A stretch of 64,000 nt of DNA from Laburnicola sp. R22_1 (taxonomy: Eukaryota; Ascomycota; Dothideomycetes; Pleosporales; Didymosphaeriaceae). Made by a program: the position numbers and the translations under genes. The notes beneath the pieces are model-generated. The model did no database searches. It had not been told where the DNA came from and saw only the letters and a program-made list of their open reading frames with translations. The stretch spans positions 2,790,001-2,854,000 of the forward strand of contig JACONQ010000004.1 in the NCBI GenBank assembly GCA_014281115.1, in the 5' to 3' direction. This document shows positions 44,465 through 56,205 of the stretch, piece by piece (position 1 is the stretch's first letter; each line of letters starts with the position of its first letter).

Positions 44465-47400
44465 ATGGCTGCGGCGTCCAACAAAGACGAGCCCCGCGCG
44501 GCCGCCGACGAAGAGCCCCGGCTCGAGCGCACCGCGAGCAATGGCAATGGCAATGGCAAGCCCCTCGCCGCCCAGCAGGACTCGGACGCTGAAGACGACG
44601 ACGAGGACGAGGCCGACGAGGAACCGAAGCTCAAGTACACGCGGCTGACGAGCAGCCTGGCGCCCGTATACCGCAACGGGGACGCGGCCAGCACCTTCCT
44701 GGTCGCCGGCGACAAAATGGTAGGGCGCATGCTACCTCACCCGTCGCAGACGAGCACACGCTGAACGCTAGATAGATTGTAGGCAGCCATAATGGAAACA
44801 TCGTGAGTTTGCCCGCGCGCCCTCCAACTCGGTGACGTGCGTGTTGACCGTGCTAGCACATCCTGGCCATCCCCACCTTCCAGCCTCTGCGCAACTACAA
44901 CGCCCACCCGTCGGCCTCGGTGACTGCCCTGTCCGCCTCACCTTTCCCGCCTCCACTTCCTACCCTGCCGTCGAACTCGCCGAGCAGAAGCATAGACACC
45001 CCGGAGCCACCGTCACGACCAGCTCACGCCCACGGAGCATCCCCGCGCACGCCGCGCCAGCCCCTCGTCCCCGCAATACCCTCGAATCAGATATACGTCG
45101 CTTCTGCGTCGATAGATGGCCATGTGTGTGTGTCGTCTCTGGTGGACCCGAAAGACGTCACGCTTCGGAACTTTGCCCGTCCAGTCCAGGCTGTGGCCTT
45201 GTCGCCCGAGTACAAGTCTGACCGGCAGTATCTCTCGGGAGGTCTCGCTGGTGAGCTCATACTCACCACTGGCGGACAGGCAGGAGTGCGCGCCAACGCG
45301 AACACAAGCCACGCCTCTCACGCGGCACAAGGGTGGCTTGGAGCGATTGGACTTGGAAGTAACAGCGGTCGGGACATCATATTGCATTCTGGGGAAGGAA
45401 TCATCAGCACGATAAAATGGTCACTATCGGGAAAGTTTGTGGTCTGGGCCAATGAGCACGGCATCCGCATAATGCGCACCGATCTTCATCTCGACGGTGC
45501 CGATTCAGATTCAGCGTGGAAAAGAATAGGCTTCGTTGAGAAACCCAACCGCCGCGTGTGGGAAGAGATGTCAGGGGTGTGGAAGGCCCGCCTGGAATGG
45601 GTGGACGACCGACAGCTAGAGTCGGATGACGACGCCATTATGAAAATGAATGGCAGCACTGCTACGGAAAAGTCAGACACCCTCTTGCCACATCAACGAC
45701 CTGCGAAACATTCTAAAGCGGCCAAGAAAAATCGTAAGCTCGAGAAGTTAATCATTGGCTGGGGAGATGCCGCCTGGGTAGTTCATGTCAACCCTGGTGG
45801 TGACGGGGTTGGCAGGGATGTGGGCGAGAGATCGGTGGGAAGCGCCGAAATTATCCATTTGTGCGTACCCAACCCTCGAGATGAGGCATATTACTAACCA
45901 CTACAGTCTTCGGTTCGATGATTGCATCGTTTCTGGCATATCGCTCTATACCCCTTCCTTACTTCTTGTACTTGCATATCGGACTCGTGATGACGACGAC
46001 AATCCCATTACTCCAGAGGAGACTACTCCACGACGTGGCATGCACAGGCGCCACAACGGGCTCTCACCCGAGCTGAAACTAATCGACGCGGCTACGTCAG
46101 ATGAAGTTGAAGTTGATTCCTTGACGGTCAGCAGGTTTGAAACCCTCTCTGCAGCTGACTATCATCTCGGCACGTTGTATGTGCCGCATCCAAAAACGAT
46201 GACTCCTGCGCAAAGAAGTGCGATAGAAGCGATTGGTGGCGGCATCTGGGATGCAGGCCTCAGTGCTGCTCGCATATTCAGTTCCGGAGCGAGCATGGTC
46301 AGTATTCCAAGTAGCGCGGACATGAGAGCGCCCTCAGGATCATCCGCTAGCGCTGGAAATGCAGGAACGTCAGTTGCAGGCAAAAGACTCCTTCAGGCAC
46401 ATCCAAATGCCACCGGACCCGGTCTCAAAGTGTTCATCCAAAGTCCGTACGACTGCGTTTTGGCCATCAAACGAGACTTGACAGATCACTTTAACTGGGA
46501 GGTTGAACATGAAAACTACAAAGATGCCTGGGAGCTCTTAGAGGATCATCCGGAAATTGCGGCTTCTGCCTCCCTGGCAGGCTCTGAATCTCCCGCAAGC
46601 ACGCCGAAGAAGCCTGGCAGCTTGCAGGAGTTCTTTGCCGACGACGATGCCTCACAGACTACCATATCCGCATCCCGTGCGAACCAGAACTCAGCGGTCG
46701 AAAAGGAGAAGAGAAGAATAGGAGACCTATGGGTGCAGCAGCTGGTGAAATCTGGGGATTGGGGAAAGGCTGGTAAAGTTGCTGGCCGCGTCCTTGGCAC
46801 CTCGCAGCGATGGGAACACTGGGTCTGGAAGTTCGCCGAGAAAGACCGCTTCAATGAGATCGCGCCTTATATGCCAAAAAAACAGATGCAACCCCCGCTG
46901 CCTTCTACTATCTACGAAGTCGTACTCGGCCACTATATTATCCACGACCGGATACGCTTCAAACACTTGTTGGAAGATTGGGACACGGATCTCTTCGACA
47001 CAGGTATTGTCATCGAAGCCATCAAGAGCAAGCTGCACGCAGGAGATGTCACCGAAGATTCAATCGAAGGCAACGAGCAAGGCCGAGATTGGCGGATACT
47101 GCAGGATGCGCTCGCCAAACTCTATTTGGCAGATAGTCATCAGCGAGATGCTTTGCGATGCTACATTCGCCTCCAAAACGCTGACGCCGCCATGGCTCTA
47201 ATACGAGACTTCCACCTTGTAGAAGCCGTGCGGGATGATATACCCGCTTTCATTCTTCTCCGCGTCTCGAAAGAACAAATGGAGTCAGCTTCACTCAACG
47301 AATTGGAAGAGTCATCTTCCGAGGCCATTGGCGTTCTAGTCGACGAGGCATGCCGTGGCAACGTTCCTGCTCCCGACGTGGTTGCACAACTGCAACGAAA

Positions 47401-48653
47401 AGGCGACCGATTTCAGCCCTTCTTGTTCTTCTACTTGAGATGCTTGTGGAAACCGGAGAGCCACGAGCGGAGAGGCAGTACAGCGAAGGAACGCGTAAAT
47501 GCAGGGCGGTTGGCCATCGACGGCAAGCACATCGCAGAGGAGTTCGCTGACCTCATGGTGGAGCTCTTCGCAGAGTACGATCGCGAGCTTTTATTGAGGT
47601 ACCTGCGTGAATCGCAGGCATATGACTTGACCAAAGCTACCAACATCTGTGAAAGGAGGCAGTATATCCCTGAGCTTGTGTACGAATTTCTCCAGCACTC
47701 TTGATGGTATTGTAGATTAACGCAACTGCAGGTACATCTTGTCGAAGACCGGGCAGACCAAGCGCGCTCTCTATCTCATCATCGAAAGATTATCCGACGT
47801 CAGCTTCGCAATATCCTTTGCGAAAGAACAAGACGATCCCGATCTGTGGAACGACCTCCTCGAGTTCTCTATGGATAAGCCGCACTTTATCCGCGGGCTG
47901 CTAGAAGAAGTTGGCACGGCCATCAACCCCGTACAGCTCGTGCGACGCATCCCTGAAGGCCTAGAAATCGAAGGCTTGCGCGACGGTATTGGTCGTATGG
48001 TGCGTGAATACGAAATACAGCATTCTATCTCTGAAGGTGTGGCAAGAGTACTTCGCGGCGAAGTAGCAGCCGGCATGGGCACGCTCCGCGCGGGCCAGAA
48101 GCGTGGTGTAAAGTTCGAAGTTATCCCATGTGACGACGAACCGGATGCGCCTGAAAAGAGGAAGCAAGGAAAGAAATTCGACATCGAGACGAAAGGGGTG
48201 GATGCCCCGAACGCAGCGAGAGTACAGAAAGACGACACAACGACAACAGCAGCCTCGTCGCAACCCGGCCTACAGTCCGACCCTGCTCCACCCGAAGCAC
48301 ATTCTAGCGAGGCACCACCAGGCCACTGCACAGGCTGCCACAGGCCCTTCACGTTGCCCACCGCCGAAGAAGAAGCACTTACTGACGGCCCCGTCCCACT
48401 TTCTCGTGACACCCTCGTGGGTTTCGCATGCGGACATGTCTTCCACCTCTCGTGCCTGTTGCCTAAGACGAGTGCTAGCGCAAGCGTAGCAGCGACGCTA
48501 CAGCAGAGACTGGCTAATGATGCGGAGGATAGCGGGAGGTGGACGAGGAGCGTGGGTGCGAAAGTGGCGCATGCGCATGTTATCAAGAGTGCAGTAGGGA
48601 GGGGGTGTGTAGTATGCAGGGAGAGAGAGGCTATGGTCAGTGAGGAAAGGTAG
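44465..48653 (+). CDS. VPS41: Vacuolar protein sorting protein VPS41 (HOPS subunit)
   Basis: Exons 44465-44719, 44776-44802, 44857-45860, 45907-47679 and 47732-48653 give 1326 aa. Start MAAASNKDEP is chosen because it precedes the usual acidic leader (DSDAEDDDEDEADEEP); an upstream in-frame ATG at 44360 would add 35 residues. The N-terminal half is a beta-propeller (LTSSLAPVYRNGD, IVGSHNGNIHILAIP, IYVASASIDGHVCVSS). A long helical clathrin-heavy-chain-like repeat follows (RALYLIIERLSDVSFAISFAKEQDDPDLWNDLL). A RING-type domain ends it (CTGCHRPF, FACGHVFHLSCLLP, GCVVCRERE). VPS41 is the effector subunit that brings HOPS to Rab7/Ypt7 on vacuolar and AP-3 membranes for fusion. Exon 2 is only 27 nt. 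All key blocks are intact. Confidence 0.93.
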
Positions 48654-49130
48654 GCGATTGCGTGCCTAGAACGCCCCAATGCACATGGCTTTGTACAGAT
48701 ACGGATAGTTATGGGATGTATTTATGTGGCTTGGATACTTTTGGTGTGGTGGAGAGAAGGTTCTTCTTGGGATTGTGTTAGTAGATGCATAAGGAGGGGA
48801 GGGGGGTTTTGTTTTGGTGGATGCATAGGCGAGGTGTTGGAGCATAGTATTGCACGCCTTTGTTGTTTTTAGCGACGTTTGCTTTTTGAGCGATCGCGTG
48901 ATGCGGCCTTCTAGATAGAAATCTTGATTGTTTTGCTCCTTCGCTTGTCTGAAGGGGAGGGCATGGGAGTTGGAAGGAAAAGAAAGGTGTTGGTTGATCT
49001 TCTGGTGTAGCTTCATCGATGAGGACCTCTGCTTCGAATTTACTATGTAGTAGCGGTATTTCAGCGATAATTATATATAGTACTGCAATTTTTGTGATCA
49101 CCTTTTTACGCTCTTTTCTATAGGTTTGGG
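48654..49130. other. Intergenic, no gene seen
   Basis: About 480 bp after VPS41. The missing 3' part of the 49131-49349 gene fragment would be expected here on the minus strand, but no continuation of it is seen. Confidence 0.5.
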
Positions 49131-49349
49131 TTAGTATGTGTGAAGGGGGTTGGGGTTTGAAGGACGCGCTTTGAAGACTAGATCTGTGGCTCTGTTTACT
49201 GGGTCTTCTAGGGTGGAGGTCAGTTTTTTGGCAAGCAGGAGTGCTTCGGCTCGAGCTGTGGAGTCGTGCGATATTTTCTCAGCAGCTAGACTCTGAATGC
49301 GTGTGAGAATGTCGGATATTTCGGACATGTTGTTGAGGTGGCTGCTCAT
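49131..49349 (-). pseudogene. 5' fragment of a gene, possibly an O-methyltransferase
   Basis: A 72-codon frame begins MSSHLNNMSEISDILTRIQS and contains ARAEALLLAKKLTSTLEDPV, then NRATDLVFK. This resembles the N-terminal helical part of fungal family-2 O-methyltransferases, where a similar segment precedes the winged helix. After LVFK the frame turns into low-complexity (ARPSNPNPLHTY) and stops. No SAM-binding domain exists downstream. It lies 160 bp from the left end of the hAT island. I read it as a truncated gene, with moderate doubt about the family; a short independent protein is possible. Confidence 0.4.
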
Positions 49350-49508
49350 GGATTACGTTATGAATTGGTCCGAGAGGATTGAATAGAAGAATAATGTGAC
49401 TCAGACAATGAGCCAGTGCTGGCGTATGCCGGAGAGAGGGAGGTTGTTTAAGTATGTATGTTTCGGGGTGGATTACTATTCCTCTATGTTAGGCCTGCCT
49501 CTAGTGCT

Positions 49509-49640
49509 CAGAGTTGGCAACAATCAAGTCGACTTGATAACTTGACTTGATTGACTTGATTGTATCAAGTCAATTAAGTTAATTAGGGAGGCGAAATTTA
49601 GCAAGTCAATCAAGCAAATCCTGCTAACTTGATTAACTTG
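49509..49640. repeat. hAT left end: subterminal TCAAGT/ACTTGA array
   Basis: Multiple direct and inverted copies of TCAAGTC, ACTTGATT and TCAATTAAG between 49525 and 49640, next to the terminal CAGAGTTGGCAA. Such clustered short repeats are transposase-binding sites in hAT elements. Confidence 0.6.
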
Positions 49641-49914
49641 ATTAATAGACTTGAATCCCTAGGATCTTAGGGGTTTATTGTAGAATACTGGATCCTTAAG
49701 AGTATAAGGCAACTTGGAGTTAACAGACTTTACCTAAGATAGTTGCCTATCTAGGCTTAGCGCCGTATTTCTAAGTTTCCTTATCTCCCACCACCTATCT
49801 AACTTACCTACTTACCCACCACTTCTCTCGCTCTACCAACGCCCTCCTCTATTAATATAGCGTCGCCTAATCGCCTAGAAGGCATAAATAGTAACCTCTC
49901 TTAAGTTTTTAGCC

Positions 49915-50519
49915 AGCGGCTTGAAAGCACGGCGTCACAAACCCCTCCTAAAGATGGTGCCACTAATGTAGCCACCAACGCGCCGTCAGAGCTTAACGCC
50001 GAAAGCTCTGTGGGCACCCCATCCGCCACTAATATAGAGGACGACGATGACGATTACAAGGGCATTAAATAGGTACGCCTGCTAGATTATTATAAGCCAG
50101 CTCATAGTGCAAAGCGCAGTTAAAAGAGCTGGGTTTAGCGGCACAGATATCGCCTCTAGCACCGCAAGCAACAACGCCTATACTGGCTCTGCCGCTATTG
50201 CCACTATTATAAGCACCCTGCCAGATTTTATTACGCTGATCAATTAACTACGTTAATTAGGCGCCATCTTGGTGAGCGTAAAGCTGGCCACGGCATTAAG
50301 AAGAACGGCCCAAAAGCCACCTCCTGCGTCACAACTCCCTCCTAGCAATCCTCTCTGCTCGCCCACATACATCACAAAGGCCTTGGCGTACTATAGGGCG
50401 TCGCCAACCTTATCGTAGAGAGCTTCTCGCGCATAAGTTTCCTACAATCAGTGCTTAATTAGGTAGTGGCTGATAATTAGGCGCTCTCTGTAATTAAGGG
50501 CGCCGCTTTTCGAGCTATA
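49915..50519 (+). pseudogene. hAT transposase, N-terminal piece (BED-type finger)
   Basis: Reads SQRLESTASQTPPKDG... then an acidic stretch, then a Cys/His cluster YWLCRYCHYYKHPARF, then ...LIRRHLGERKAGHG, which resembles a BED zinc finger. Several TAG/TAA codons interrupt it where Trp or Gln would be expected (for example at IK*V, SWV*RH, RL*H). No intact start codon; an ATA near 49,880 may be a mutated ATG. The frame continues after 55,443 (QQANPLAKAEL). This element cannot encode a working enzyme. Confidence 0.75.
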
Positions 50520-51201
50520 ACGTGTCCGTGCGCGTGATGCGCCGCTTTTTACTAGGAAAATCAAGAAAAACAAGGAAGTTTAAAGCAGTATAATTCTTTA
50601 ACTACCTTTCCTTTTTAAAATCTTCCTTTATTAAAGTTATTAAGAAAGACCATCTCTATAACTTTAGAATTTTAGTTTTCTAATAATAATTAGTTCTAAG
50701 AAAAAGTATAAAAGTGCTAAAATTTAAGTTCCTAAAATTTAAAAATAATACTTTTTAGGTGTAAAGTATACTATTTAGAACACATTTTATATTAAAACTT
50801 TTTCTTATAAAGAGCTACTTAAGAAGATAGATAATCTTTCCTAATTTATTTTTCTTAAAAAATAAAAAGATAATCTAACTTTTTAGTTAGGAGTTTTATT
50901 AAAAAGAACCTAATATAAAATGTGTTCTAAATAGTATACTTTACACCTAAAAAAGTATTATTTTTAAATTTTAGGACTTAAATTTTAGCACTTTTATACT
51001 TTTTCTTAAAACTAATTATTATTAGAAAACTAAAATTCTAAAGTTATAGAGATGGTCTTTCTTAATAACTTTAATAAAGGAAGATTTTAAAAGGAAAGGT
51101 AGTTAAAGAATTATACTGCTTTAAACTTCCTTGTTTTTCTTGATTTTCCTAGTAAAAAGCGGCGCATCACGCGAATCCGCGCATCACGCGCACGGACACG
51201 T
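50520..51201. mobile_element. Element A: 682-bp foldback MITE with pogo-type ends
   Basis: Near-perfect inverted arms, 50520-50794 and 50911-51201, flank a ~116-bp AT-rich loop. Ends are ACGTGTCCGTGCGCGTGATG, as in element C; TA flanks both sides (50518-50519, 51202-51203). The interior is over 70% AT by eye and has no coding capacity. The left end has one TIR box, the right end two. It is probably mobilised by an element-C type transposase. Confidence 0.85.
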
Positions 51202-51203
51202 TA

Positions 51204-53330
51204 CCCTGTCTCGGCAGTCAATGCGCACCGTCACTCAATGCGCAACCCCAACGTAATCGCTCAGCCAGCAATATGAGGCTATAGAGCTCTACACAAAAGC
51301 TTTTATCGCGAGATTTTCTAGAGTTGGCTTCTTATAGAGCTATAGATGATTGCTAGCTAGTCAGATTATAGATATCTGCTTGGTGTTCTGATTATACGGC
51401 CATAGCGCGATGATGGCGTTGATGGCGCAGATGCCGCCGCATCAACGCGTACAGGTGCTGGCGTAGATTTCTTCCTCTTTGTAACTGTATGAGTAGCTTT
51501 TAAAGCTTTCTGACTTCCCTTTTTTGGCAATTTTGAGACGTTTTTGAAGTTGTTGTTGAGTCTTGCGAGCCTGTTGACGGAGGCGTCGCTCAGCAGCTTA
51601 ATCAGCTTTCTCCTTAGCGCGCGCATCTCTGGCTGCTGCCCGCTCAACGCGCTTCTCCTGCTGTAAACGAGCTTTAAGCTGTTTATTAGCTGTATAGATC
51701 TCTTGCTGCTGAGCTTTTTGGAGTTGTAACTGTTGTTTTTCAGCCTCCTGCTGGCTGAGCGAGTTACGCGCCCTCTGTACGCGGGCAGGTGACCAGAAAA
51801 CTGCTCCTCTATGCCACTCCTTAGGTTGCTCTAAGGGCAGAGTCTTGCCTTTTGTTTGACGCCGTTTCTGGTTTGCAAGAGCTTCTCGGAGACCCTTATT
51901 TTCATGCTCTAGGAGCTGCTTTTGTACAGAGATTGAGTGTATCGTCTGGCTCAGCTTACGCGACTCCTCAGTCGCGATATCCTTCACAGTGGAGCGTAAC
52001 AGTCGCTCTATTTTACGCTAATCTGACGCGCTAAGTACTGAGGTAGAGCTTACTGGTGAGTCTGGCTCTGGCAGAGTCTCTTTGTTAAACCTTTTGAGGA
52101 TAGGCGTTGGATCTGGCGGCGAGATACCTGTACACTTAAAAGCTTTGGTAATCAACTGCGGCGTAACTGACGTCGTCCAGGCCTTCCAGAATAGCGTAAA
52201 GAAGTCTCTTTTGGCGATTGTTGACAGTCCTTGGCTCCTATACAGGTATCCGGAGAGCTTGTCAGAGTAGGCAGCTGAGAGAGACTTAAATACGCAGACG
52301 TCAAGAGGCTGCAGCGTATGAGTCGCATGAGGGGGAAATATCGCAAGGAGGATCTTATTCTGATCGCAGTAGTTGATAAAATCCATAGTAACGTGAGATC
52401 CATGCCCATCAAGGACTAGGAGTCGCCACTGCCGTCGAGCCTTCTCCTTTGTACAGCGATCAAACACCTGTTTAAGCCATTGAAGCCCTATCTTATTGTT
52501 TGACTATCTAGAGGTTGATGAGGTGATAAAGACTCTGTGAGAATTGACGTTGATTTCTTTAACCCAGCTTGATTGTAGAGTCGCGGCGTCAGATCGATAG
52601 ATTAGCGCTGGATCAACAGTAGATCCGTCGGCGCATATACATGCGATGAGCGAGATCCACTCACGGCTGCCGTCCTGTATAGATTGCCTTACTTGGCGAC
52701 TCTTATATAGAGGCCTATTGAAGATCCTTTTTGAGCGGCCAGTGATACCAAGGAGGAAGCCTTTCTCGTCCATATTGTACGTATGCTGAGGCTCTACACT
52801 ATACTCTGTAATTTTCTTGTATAGAAGCTCAAAGTAGAGCCTGTATTTTGCCTCTGAATCAGCCTTGTGGCGATTGCTGTCAAGCCCAGTCGTCTATTGT
52901 GAGATCAAGGAGTCGGGGTTGCGCCTAACAAAGCGATTAACCTAGGACATGCTAACGTCTCTTTTTGCCATGTAGGAAGCAAAATTTTGTATCATCTGCT
53001 GTGTAGGAGGAAGGCCACGCTCAGTAAGGTAGGTGATATATTGTAGAAGCCCCTTTTCTTGTTGTGGATGGAGTAGACGACGTGTACCATCAGTGATAGT
53101 ACGCGCCTGCGTGACGCGTTGGTGCCTGCGCGTCAACGTAGAGCGTACAACACCAAATTCTTTGGCGATTTTATTGTATGATAAAAATTCTCCTGGTTCT
53201 TGCGCTTCGATTGCTGCTATCGCGGCGTTAATTGGGTCCATATTGGTGGAGTTGGGGCGCGTCAAAGTTGGGGCGCGTCATGTTGGGGTTGCGCATTGAG
53301 TGACGGTGCGCATTGACTGCCGAGACAGGG
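51204..53330 (-). mobile_element. Element B: pogo/Fot1-like transposon
   Basis: 2127 bp. Terminal inverted repeats of about 49 bp (CCCTGTCTCGGCAGTCAATG...) are identical at both ends. TA duplications lie at 51202-51203 and 53331-53332. It inserted in the TA that closes element A. It carries one decayed transposase on the minus strand. Confidence 0.9.
51366..53241 (-). pseudogene. Element B transposase (pogo/DDE_1), interrupted
   Basis: From MDPINAAIAAIEAQEP: a psq-type HTH (YNKIAKEFGVVRSTLTRRHQ), a CENP-B-like second HTH (ERGLPPTQQMIQNFA), and a DDE_1 core with first Asp in NMDEKGFLLG, second in LVLDGHGSHVTMDF and third in THTLQPLDVCVFK. A helical C-terminus and a basic tail (RYGRIIRTPSRYL) close it. 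Stops sit where tryptophan is expected (before VNRF; SD*RKIERLL), and a frameshift is needed near 51,600. The three catalytic Asp remain. Confidence 0.85.
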
Positions 53331-53335
53331 TATTA

Positions 53336-55443
53336 ACGTGTCCGTGCGCGTGATGCACGGATTCGCGTGATGCACGCTCGGCCCGAAAACAGTCAAACTT
53401 CCACACCACACAACTCCACCAATATGGCTCCAATTGACGATGCGCTTGCAGAGATAGACTCGCTAGATCCTAGCGATAAACTTTGTTATACAAAAATAGC
53501 TAACAAGCATGGCGTTGGACGCTCAACTCTATCGCGGCGGCACCGCGCAGTTAGTCGCACGCGTCAAAGATTACCAACCAACAAAAGCTCACTCCACAAC
53601 AAGAGGTAGAGCTTGTTAAATACATAGAAAGGCTCACAGCGCGTCACTTGCCACCTACAAGAGAGATGATACGAAATTTCGCGTCAACAATAGCTAAGGA
53701 GCCAGTGAGCGAGAGCTGGGTTACGCGCTTTATCAACCAACACAGTATCCATCTCATCTCTCGATGGGCAGCTGGTATGGACAGCAATCGCCACCAAGCT
53801 GACTTAGGGGATAAATACAGTCTGTATTTCAATCTCCTAGGTGACAAAATTAAGGAATACGATATCGAGCCTTGTCACACGTACAATATGGATGAAAAAG
53901 GCTTCTTAATTGGTATTGTTGGCCGATCAAAACGAGTGTTCAGCAGACAAATGTGGGAGAATAAGGAGGTTACAGCATCTCTCCAAGATGGCTCTTGTGA
54001 ATGGATTACCCTCCTAGCGTGTGTGTGTGCTGATAGATCAGCCTTACCACTAGGCCTTATCTATTAGTCTACCAACAGCGGCATACAATCAAGCTAGGTT
54101 GAGGATATCAAGGCAGGAAAGCATAGCGTACACGTCTCCTCTTCACCCTTAGGCTGGACAAACAACGATATTGGCCTTGCCTGGCTTGAGCAGGTGTTTG
54201 ATCGCTACACTAAGGCAAAAGCTTGACGATCTTACCGACTACTTATCCTTAATGGCTATAGATCTCACGTTACTATGGATTTTATTGATTACTGCGATCA
54301 GAATAGGATCCTCCTAGCTATACTCCCCCCTTATTCGACGCATACGCTTTAGCCACTTGATGTGGTGCTCTTTAAGCCTCTCTTATCAGCCTACTTAGCT
54401 GAGCTCACGACCTACCTCCAAGAGAGCCAAGGCCTGGTCCCGATCAAGAAAGGCGACTTCTTCCCTCTCTTCTGGAAGGCCTGGATAAGCTCCTTTAAAG
54501 AAGAGATGATCCTTAAGTCTTTTAAGGCCACTGGTATATCACCTTTCAACCCAGAAGTTATACTCAAAAGATTCAAGAAAACCACACAGGATGATGACCA
54601 GGGATCACGAGAGAGCTCTGAGTCAGTACTTAGTGGGGGCAACTGGCGTGAGCTAGATCGCCTTGTACGAGCTACAGAGCAACAGAGTAGGAAGGACGCG
54701 CAGAAGCTTAGTCGCTCACTCCACCATATCTCAGCTAAAGTTCAGCTACTCCACCACGAGAATGCTGGATTAAGAGAAGCTCTTGCCACTAAGAAGAAGT
54801 ATAAGAAGAAAGGCAAGCCTCTAGATCTTCAACAACGTCAGGAGTACTATGGGGGAGCAGTTTTCTGGTCACCAAGCAAGGTTAGGGAGGCTCGCGTACG
54901 CCAGTCTGTGAAGGAGCAAGAGGAGAAGGAGCAGAAGCTTCAAAAAGCTGAGACAGCTGAGTTGAGGAAGGCAGCTAAGCTATATAAGGAGAAAATTGCA
55001 GAGGAGAAGCGTGTGGCGCGGGAGGCAGCTAAAGTAGCTAGGGAGAAGGAGAGGCTTAAGAAGGCTGCAGAGCGCGCTCGCTAGAAGGAGGCAGCCAACG
55101 CAGCAAAAGCTCTACAATCTGCCCAAAAGGGTAAGAGAAAGGCCTCGCAGCCATCTATACAAAGCAACAAGCGTTAGAAACGTGTGGTTGACGCTCTAGC
55201 TACTAAGGAGGCCTTAGGTGCCGCATCAGCAGCTCCACCCAAGACTATGCGGCATAGCCGCAACGTTAAGCTTCTAAGTAAATATTAGTAGCGCAGGTTA
55301 ATCGCAAGTATTAATAGAGCACTCCACTAAAAAATCTTGCAATATTCGCTACTATATGTGGCTCTATAGCCTCATTTCTCGTAGAGCTGTTATGGTGTTG
55401 TGCGTGCATCACGCGAATCCGTGCGTCACGCGCACGGACACGT
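53336..55443 (+). mobile_element. Element C: pogo/Fot1-like transposon
   Basis: 2108 bp. Ends ACGTGTCCGTGCGCGTGATG... and its inverse, about 44 bp with one mismatch. TA at 53334-53335 and 55444-55445. Only three bases (TTA) separate it from the TA closing element B. It shares its termini with MITE A. Confidence 0.9.
53424..55288 (+). pseudogene. Element C transposase (pogo/DDE_1), interrupted
   Basis: Starts MAPIDDALAEIDSLDP. HTH1 is YTKIANKHGVGRSTLSRRHR; HTH2 is RHLPPTREMIRNFAST. The DDE_1 core has YNMDEKGFLIG, LILNGYRSHVTMDF and THTL*PLDVVLFK. The second catalytic Asp is Asn (LILNGY, family LILDGH), a G-to-A change, and further TAG stops interrupt the core. A frameshift near 53,600 separates the HTHs. 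The C-terminal helical part (53,640-55,084) is otherwise long and open. Confidence 0.85.
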
Positions 55444-56009
55444 TACAGCAGGCTAACCCGCTAGCTAAGGCAGAGCTATAGAGATCCCACAACACCCTAC
55501 AAGCTCATATAATCGCGGAGTACGAGTCGTATGTACCCGCTATTGTCAATTACCTACGCGACGCGCGATTAGCTATACACATCTCCTTTGACAATTAGAC
55601 GTTAACAGGCGGCAAGCAGGCGTTAACAGGTATCTGCGTCCACCACCTCGATTGCGACAGCAAGCCTCGCGATTACGTATTAGGCCTGCCCTTGTTAATG
55701 GGCCAGCATACAGGCGTTAATATTGCCGCTGTCGTTAATGCCACGCTTAAGAGCTTCAAGATCTCCGCCTGCAACTTAGGTTAACGTTACTTCGTCCTTA
55801 ATAACGCCACTAACAACAACTCCGCAATCGACGCCCTGGCTATTAAATATAACTTTAACGCTCGCTATTAACGGCTACGCTGCGCCTGCCATATAATTAA
55901 CCTTGCCGCCTAGTAAATTATATTTGGCAAAGATTGTGAGGTGTTTAAGAACGCGGAGGAGCATCTTAATAAGGAGGAGGCGTTTCTTAACGAGTGGCGT
56001 AAGGTTCTA
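55444..56009 (+). pseudogene. hAT transposase, catalytic piece
   Basis: Continues the outer element: QQANPLAKAEL*RSHNTL, IAEYESYVPAIVNYLRDA, ISFDN*TLTGGKQALTGICV (first Asp region), LGLPLLMGQHTGVNIAAVV, YFVLNNATNNNSAIDALA, LRCACHIINLAA. These are the RNase-H-fold blocks of fungal hAT transposases. Stops replace Trp in FDN*TLTG and ARY*RL, and DN is altered to NN at the second acidic site (family LDNATNNDSA). Confidence 0.8.
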
Positions 56010-56205
56010 TCGCGTGCAAAAATCGGTAGAAATCTTGGCGGCATCCGAGAATTTGCGCGCGCGCGGGGAGCCTCATACAAATTGTAAATTTGACTGTGAC
56101 GCGTCGATAACAGCCTATAAACTGTTGAACAACTGTTAGTAAGTTGTGAGGCTGTACAAATACGTGTATAGGGCTATACTGACGCTTTTTTTGGTGGAGT
56201 AGTCC
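56010..56205 (+). repeat. Element D left TIR
   Basis: 196 bp, begins TCGCGTGCAAAAATCGG; contains a CG-repeat (GCGCGCGCG). It is the inverse of 59356-59551. Confidence 0.9.
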
